64,000 bases of DNA. It comes from JABDJX01 sp039942715 (GTDB lineage Bacteria; Pseudomonadota; Alphaproteobacteria; Rhodobacterales; Rhodobacteraceae). Both the position numbers and the translations under genes were made by a program. The stretch lies in assembly GCA_039942715.1 (NCBI GenBank), contig JBDVBY010000010.1, forward strand, positions 8,399 through 72,398, written 5' to 3'. Below are positions 59,954 to 64,000 of this stretch, one piece after another; position 1 is the stretch's first letter, and each line of letters begins with the position of its first letter. The notes below the pieces were generated by a model. That model did not search any database. It saw only the letters and a list, made by a program, of their open reading frames with translations, and was not told where the DNA came from.

Positions 59954-62365
59954 ATGGCACAGCACGCAGCAAAGCACTTGATTATTGGCGGCGGGATCAT
60001 TGGCTGCTCAATCGCTTATCACCTCACCCGAATGGGCGAGAAAAACGTCGTGCTTTTAGAACGCGCCAGCCTAACGGAAGGGGCAACATGGCACGCCGCT
60101 GGATTGGTTGGGCAACTTCGTTCTTCACGCAACACAACGCGCATGTTGCAAAAATCGGTCGCGATGTATGACAGGCTCCAAAACGAAGAAGGGATGCAAT
60201 TTGACTGGAAGAAAACAGGTTCCCTGAGACTGGCGGCGACGCGAGACCGCATGCTAGAGGCGAAACGGCTGGCCACAATGGCGCGCAGTTTTGATCTGGA
60301 CATGCAAATCATTTCTCCCAACGAGGCCAAAGACCTGTTTCCCCTGATCGACGCGACTGGTCTTGAAGGCGCGGCCTTTATTCCGTCGGATGGCTATGTA
60401 GACCCTGCATCCTTGTGCCAAGCCATTGCAAGCGCTGCGCGCAAACAAGGCGCTGATATTCGACAGAACGTGGAGACAACTGACTTTGCGATCACCAATG
60501 GGCGCGTCACTTCTGTCGAGACATTCGAAGGCACTTGGAGCGCTGAAACCGTTGTGATCGCCACGGGCATGTGGAGCCGCGAGTTGGGGGCGAAGTTGGG
60601 TATTCGCATCCCGGCATGCGCTGTCGAGCATCAGTACATCGTCACCGAGAGCACGGGCGGCGAAATAGGGCACTATCCAACACTGCGTGACCCCGAACGG
60701 CTAGTATATTACAAACCGGACGTTGGCGGACGGCTGGTAATTGGCGGGTACGAAGATAACACCATCGCATTTGGAAATCCGCGAATACCCGGTCAATTTG
60801 TCCGCCAGCTGCTGCCTGAGAACCTTGACCGCTTCCTGCCGCTTGCCGAACTTGCAGGGCGCGTCACGCCTGTTGTGTATGAGATAGGGATCAGACAAGT
60901 TATTAACGGTCCAATTCCCTATTCAGCAGACGGCGACTTTGTCATGGGCTGGCAACCCGGTTTTGAGAATTTGATGCTCGCCACTGGCTTTCTGTACGGT
61001 ATCGCTGCAGGTGGTGGTGCGGGCGAAATGATTGCGGAATGGATCGTTGACGGCGCCCCTTCACTAGACCTTTGGCCCTTAGATGTGCGCCGCTTTGGCC
61101 CGCATCACGGCACGCGCGCTTTTATGTTCCCGCGCGCTATCGAGCATTACGCGCACCATTACAAAATGCGTTATCCCGGACAGGAACATGAAACTGTTCG
61201 CCAACTTCGCCTCTCACCGCTTTACAAGAGACTAAAGCAAGCTGGCGCTGTCTACGGATCAAAAAACGGCTGGGAACGCCCGTTGTGGTTCGCTCCAAAA
61301 GATGTCGCGCCCATCGATCAACTTGATTTTCTCGATCCGGGCTGGACGCAATTCGTCGCTGAAGAGCACAGATGCGTGCGAGAGCGTGTAGCCTTGATTG
61401 ACCAAACAAGCTTTTCCAAGTTCGACATCCTGGGCGACGGCACCTGCGACGCGCTGCAAAAACTATGTGTATCCAATATGGATAAGCCTAAAGGCGCGAT
61501 CATCTATACCCAAATGTGCAATCCTGAGGGTGGAATAGAAGCAGATATTACCTTCATTCGGTTAGGTCCTGACCACTACCGCATGATTACAGGCTCGGGG
61601 TTCGGTGTGCGTGACAGCGACTGGTTGAAGCGCAACTTGGCACACGGAATTCACGTGATTGACGTGACAAGCAGCTACGCGGTGCTCAACCTTGTCGGCC
61701 CCAAATCGCGTCTTGTGCTAGAGGCAAACTCTGAAGACGACGTATCCAACACAATGATCCCTTTTGCTAAAGCACGCGACATTATCGTCGGAGCAGCCCC
61801 CGTTTTGGCGGCGCGGATCGGTTACGTCGGTGAACTTGGCTATGAGCTGCACATCCCTACGGAATTCGCCGCACACGTCTACGACCTACTGTGGGCAGCG
61901 GGGCAATCGCATGGCATCGCCAACGTCGGTTATCGAGCGGTTGAAGGCTTACGAATGGAGAAAGGATACGTCTATTGGTCCGGCGACATCTCGCCCGACT
62001 ATACTCCCATCGAAGCTGGTCTTGGTTTTCGTGTGCATTTGAATTCCAAGGGGGATTTCATTGGGCGCGCCGCGCTTAAGCAACAAATACAAGACGGGCC
62101 AAAACGCAGACTTTGCACCTTTGTGACCGACGCACCTTTGCCGCTAACAGGCGGAGAGACAATCTTGCTGGGGAATCAGACTGTGTCTCTGGCGACTTCG
62201 GTTGGGTTTGGGCACACAGTCGGCAAGACGATCCTGCGCGGATACCTCGAGGCGGCACACTGGGATCAAAGTGCCTTTACGTTGGAGGTTTTTGGCGAGC
62301 ATCATCCAATTACCAGAATTTCCGGGCCCGCCTATGATCCCGAAAACAAGGCCCTCAAGGCATAA
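59954..62365 (+). CDS. FAD/folate-dependent N-methyl amine dehydrogenase-like enzyme (third)
   Basis: An 803-residue paralogue of the preceding enzyme. It keeps HLIIGGGIIGCSIAYHLTRM, GATWHAAGLVGQLRSS (His47 for FAD) and a full GcvT-like half (YVGELGYELHIPTEFAAHVY, EGLRMEKGYVYWSGDISPD). It differs at several active-site-proximal places, e.g. GFLYGIAAGGG where the other two have GFNAFGIASGGG or GFNSMGIASAGG, which suggests a different amine. Three nucleotides separate it from the previous gene, so the two are almost certainly cotranscribed. Confidence 0.88.
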   Translation: MAQHAAKHLIIGGGIIGCSIAYHLTRMGEKNVVLLERASLTEGATWHAAGLVGQLRSSRNTTRMLQKSVAMYDRLQNEEGMQFDWKKTGSLRLAATRDRMLEAKRLATMARSFDLDMQIISPNEAKDLFPLIDATGLEGAAFIPSDGYVDPASLCQAIASAARKQGADIRQNVETTDFAITNGRVTSVETFEGTWSAETVVIATGMWSRELGAKLGIRIPACAVEHQYIVTESTGGEIGHYPTLRDPERLVYYKPDVGGRLVIGGYEDNTIAFGNPRIPGQFVRQLLPENLDRFLPLAELAGRVTPVVYEIGIRQVINGPIPYSADGDFVMGWQPGFENLMLATGFLYGIAAGGGAGEMIAEWIVDGAPSLDLWPLDVRRFGPHHGTRAFMFPRAIEHYAHHYKMRYPGQEHETVRQLRLSPLYKRLKQAGAVYGSKNGWERPLWFAPKDVAPIDQLDFLDPGWTQFVAEEHRCVRERVALIDQTSFSKFDILGDGTCDALQKLCVSNMDKPKGAIIYTQMCNPEGGIEADITFIRLGPDHYRMITGSGFGVRDSDWLKRNLAHGIHVIDVTSSYAVLNLVGPKSRLVLEANSEDDVSNTMIPFAKARDIIVGAAPVLAARIGYVGELGYELHIPTEFAAHVYDLLWAAGQSHGIANVGYRAVEGLRMEKGYVYWSGDISPDYTPIEAGLGFRVHLNSKGDFIGRAALKQQIQDGPKRRLCTFVTDAPLPLTGGETILLGNQTVSLATSVGFGHTVGKTILRGYLEAAHWDQSAFTLEVFGEHHPITRISGPAYDPENKALKA

Positions 62366-62379
62366 TTCAGGAGCAGCGC

Positions 62380-63309
62380 ATGTCAGACAAAGATACACAA
62401 GTTCTAGAAGCCCTACGCAAGGCCCCCGGTTTTGAAGGTATCACCAAAGCAGACGCCATTACGCGCCTTGGTGGTTTGACCAACCTGGTCTACCGCGTTG
62501 ATGCCACAGACCGGTCTGTCATTGTGCGTATCCCAGGAGAAGGGACCGAGGCATATATCGATCGCTCTGTCGAACTGTACAATGCCAATGCGGCAGCGAA
62601 GGCTGGCGTTTCGCCTGAAGTCATTTTCGGCGATCCCGCTACAGGCCTGATGATTTCGCACACAGTTCCAAACATCGAAACCATGACGCCGGACTTGTTT
62701 CAGTCACGCACAGGGTCGCCTGCACGCGCAGGCAAGGCTCTCGCCAAACTGCATAACTCCGGAGAAAGCTTCCAGTTCCGCTTTGAACTCTTCGCGATGA
62801 TCGATGAGTATCTTGGCATTCTTTCGACCAAGGATGTCACCCTTCCAGAGGGCTACAATGATGTTGTGGCGGCGGCCGCACCCCTAAAGGAGCTTTTGGC
62901 GCAATCTGATCTTCCGCTGGCTCCCTGCCACTGTGATCCATTATGCGAGAACTTTCTGGACGACGGCGCGTTGATGTGGATCGTTGATTGGGAGTATTCT
63001 GGTATGAACGACCCGCTTTGGGATCTTGGCGATTTGTCTGTCGAAGCAGGCCTGACGGAAGCACAAGATGCAGAAATGATGTCCGCCTATTTTGGGCGCC
63101 CACCAACACCCGCCGAAACTGGGCGGATGGTAATCTACAAAGCAATGTGCGACCTGCTGTGGACGTTATGGGGACTAATTCAAGTGGCAAATGACAACCC
63201 TGCAGAGGACTTTTGGGCCTATGCAGTTGGCCGTTTCAATAGGTGCCAAGCGCTCATGACCAGCCATTCGTTTAAAGAGCATGTGGACGCTGTCGGCGCT
63301 TCCGCCTGA
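62380..63309 (+). CDS. choline kinase-like phosphotransferase (second)
   Basis: A 309-residue choline/ethanolamine kinase-like protein. ITRLGGLTNLVYRV forms the ATP loop, PCHCDPLCENFL (His184, Asp186, Asn191) the Brenner motif and IVDWEYSGMNDP (Asp203) the metal motif. It is only distantly similar to the first kinase, so the pair is unlikely to be a recent duplication. GGAGCAGCGC precedes the ATG, which is 14 nt after the third dehydrogenase gene. It closes the operon; the substrate is inferred to be an amino alcohol. Confidence 0.85.
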   Translation: MSDKDTQVLEALRKAPGFEGITKADAITRLGGLTNLVYRVDATDRSVIVRIPGEGTEAYIDRSVELYNANAAAKAGVSPEVIFGDPATGLMISHTVPNIETMTPDLFQSRTGSPARAGKALAKLHNSGESFQFRFELFAMIDEYLGILSTKDVTLPEGYNDVVAAAAPLKELLAQSDLPLAPCHCDPLCENFLDDGALMWIVDWEYSGMNDPLWDLGDLSVEAGLTEAQDAEMMSAYFGRPPTPAETGRMVIYKAMCDLLWTLWGLIQVANDNPAEDFWAYAVGRFNRCQALMTSHSFKEHVDAVGASA

Positions 63310-63571
63310 GCGGTGCTGACAAGTCACGGAATAAAACAGGGGAAAAGGCATTGGCTGACAGGAGTGCCCGCAACCGGTGCAGCGGTACCTACAAAATCGT
63401 GCCACACTACGCGTATCTCATGCAAACCTTCTATATTAGAATAAAGCGTTAATGGTGGGTAGAACCTCACATCGACGATAAAACCATCCAAAACCAAATA
63501 GTTAGTATATTTAATGGCGGTGCTGTCAGACTAATGCGAACCAGTCTCTGCTAGGACAGGATGACTGTCCT
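63310..63571. other. intergenic region before the IS6 fragment
   Basis: About 260 bp with no convincing gene. It includes an AT-rich stretch (about 63421-63515), a possible insertion-sequence end from 63516 and a short hairpin (GGACAG 63554-63559, CTGTCC 63565-63570) just beyond the transposase stop. Confidence 0.5.
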
Positions 63572-64000
63572 TTATCCCGTGCAAAGACCGCGCCATTCGC
63601 GAAGAGCAGCAGTGCGTTTCAGCTTGAAAATATCTCGGCTTGAAAGAAGTCTTTCCTGATTGAAGTGGTTGTAAACTGAGGCGTGGACGGACACGAATTT
63701 TTGCAGAGACCGCATTCGCCTGAACCGGAGCATTGCCCTTTCTCGTCGTCGAAATGGCAGGTGAGAATTCTCCGCTCGATTGTTCAACCAGCGACCGGTG
63801 CTTTGCTTTAGTGATGCATTCAAATCTCGTAGAGCAGCGCCTTAGGATTTAAGTCGATCCGTGACGAGTTCGTCGGTCTGGCCGTGCTTTCGCATTAATT
63901 TCCTGAGGAATTTCAATGCCGCTTTGCGATCCCGGCGCTTTGTGACGTAGCTCTCGAGCACCTCGCCCTCATGATCTACCGCACGCCAAAGGTAGTGCAT
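63516..64000 (-). mobile_element. IS6-family insertion sequence, partial at window edge
   Basis: The transposase remnant defines the element. The sequence GGCGGTGCTGTCAGAC at 63516 begins with GG and lies 56 bp past the transposase stop, the distance expected for an IS6-type terminal repeat, but the other end is outside the window so the repeat cannot be checked. Confidence 0.5.
63572..64000 (-). pseudogene. IS6-family transposase, C-terminal part with in-frame stop
   Basis: The - strand frame from the window edge reads MHYLWRAVDHEGEVLESYVT..., typical of the region after the first catalytic Asp of IS6 transposases, then LVTDRLKS followed by TAA at 63844-63842, then GAALRDL and WLNNRAENSHLPFRRRERAM (third catalytic Glu) to the normal C-terminus. 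Intact relatives usually have Tyr where the stop lies (S-Y-G-A-A), so one base change would explain it. The frame is otherwise continuous. The N-terminal part is outside the window. Confidence 0.8.

Noticed and set aside
63554..63570. Hairpin GGACAG/CTGTCC beside the transposase stop as terminator
   Set aside because: The stem is only 6 bp and no T run follows on the - strand; probably part of the insertion-sequence end.

Overview
The window looks like chromosomal DNA of a marine alphaproteobacterium of the Rhodobacterales (Roseobacter group). The reasons are dense 1-4 bp gene overlaps, many TRAP and ABC uptake systems, a membrane urate hydroxylase with a cytochrome c tail, a fused allantoinase/OHCU decarboxylase, several dimethylglycine-dehydrogenase-like FAD/folate enzymes and phosphonate catabolism genes. 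This assignment rests on gene content; no rRNA or marker gene is present. I see no tRNA, rRNA or CRISPR array.

Layout. (1) 1-3.2 kb, + strand: the end of a FAD monooxygenase, then a tight signalling operon of truncated haemoglobin, a PAS/class III cyclase-like protein with altered catalytic residues, and a PAS histidine kinase. (2) 3.3-9.0 kb: purine (urate) breakdown, with an NCS2 permease, PuuE-UraD fusion, HIU hydrolase, LysR regulator and PuuD. (3) 9.3-16.7 kb: an amino-acid-like module with a D-cysteine desulfhydrase/CuyA-family enzyme, LysR, TAXI TRAP transporter with fused permease, DadA-like oxidase and Asp/Glu-type racemase, followed by a membrane EEP hydrolase. (4) 17.9-24.4 kb: DctPQM TRAP transporter, GntR regulator and DapA-like aldolase divergent from a PfkB kinase and a PhyH dioxygenase; substrate unknown.

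(5) 24.5-42.5 kb is an organophosphonate island. A - strand operon runs phnW-phnA-phnY-tmpA-like-tmpB-like-pbfA-eamA-Na/Pi transporter. A divergent LysR gene lies beside it. A second - strand operon has an FAD/folate amine dehydrogenase followed by a 2-aminoethylphosphonate ABC transporter (aepX, aepV, aepW), with a DeoR regulator upstream. (6) 42.7-52.4 kb: a phosphonate-monoester-hydrolase-like enzyme, a five-gene oligopeptide-type ABC transporter, a second DeoR regulator and an inositol-monophosphatase-family enzyme. (7) 52.6-63.3 kb: a betaine-type ABC transporter (binding protein, ATPase, double permease) followed by choline-kinase-like, two FAD/folate dehydrogenase-like and a second choline-kinase-like gene. 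(8) The right edge carries an IS6-family transposase with an in-frame stop.

How it fits together (inference): regions 5-7 form a continuous block for importing phosphorus-containing and methylated amines, cleaving ester or C-P bonds, demethylating nitrogen to tetrahydrofolate, and perhaps expelling surplus phosphate. In all five transport operons that begin with a binding-protein gene, that gene is followed directly by a strong stem-loop, which would favour extra binding protein over permease and ATPase.
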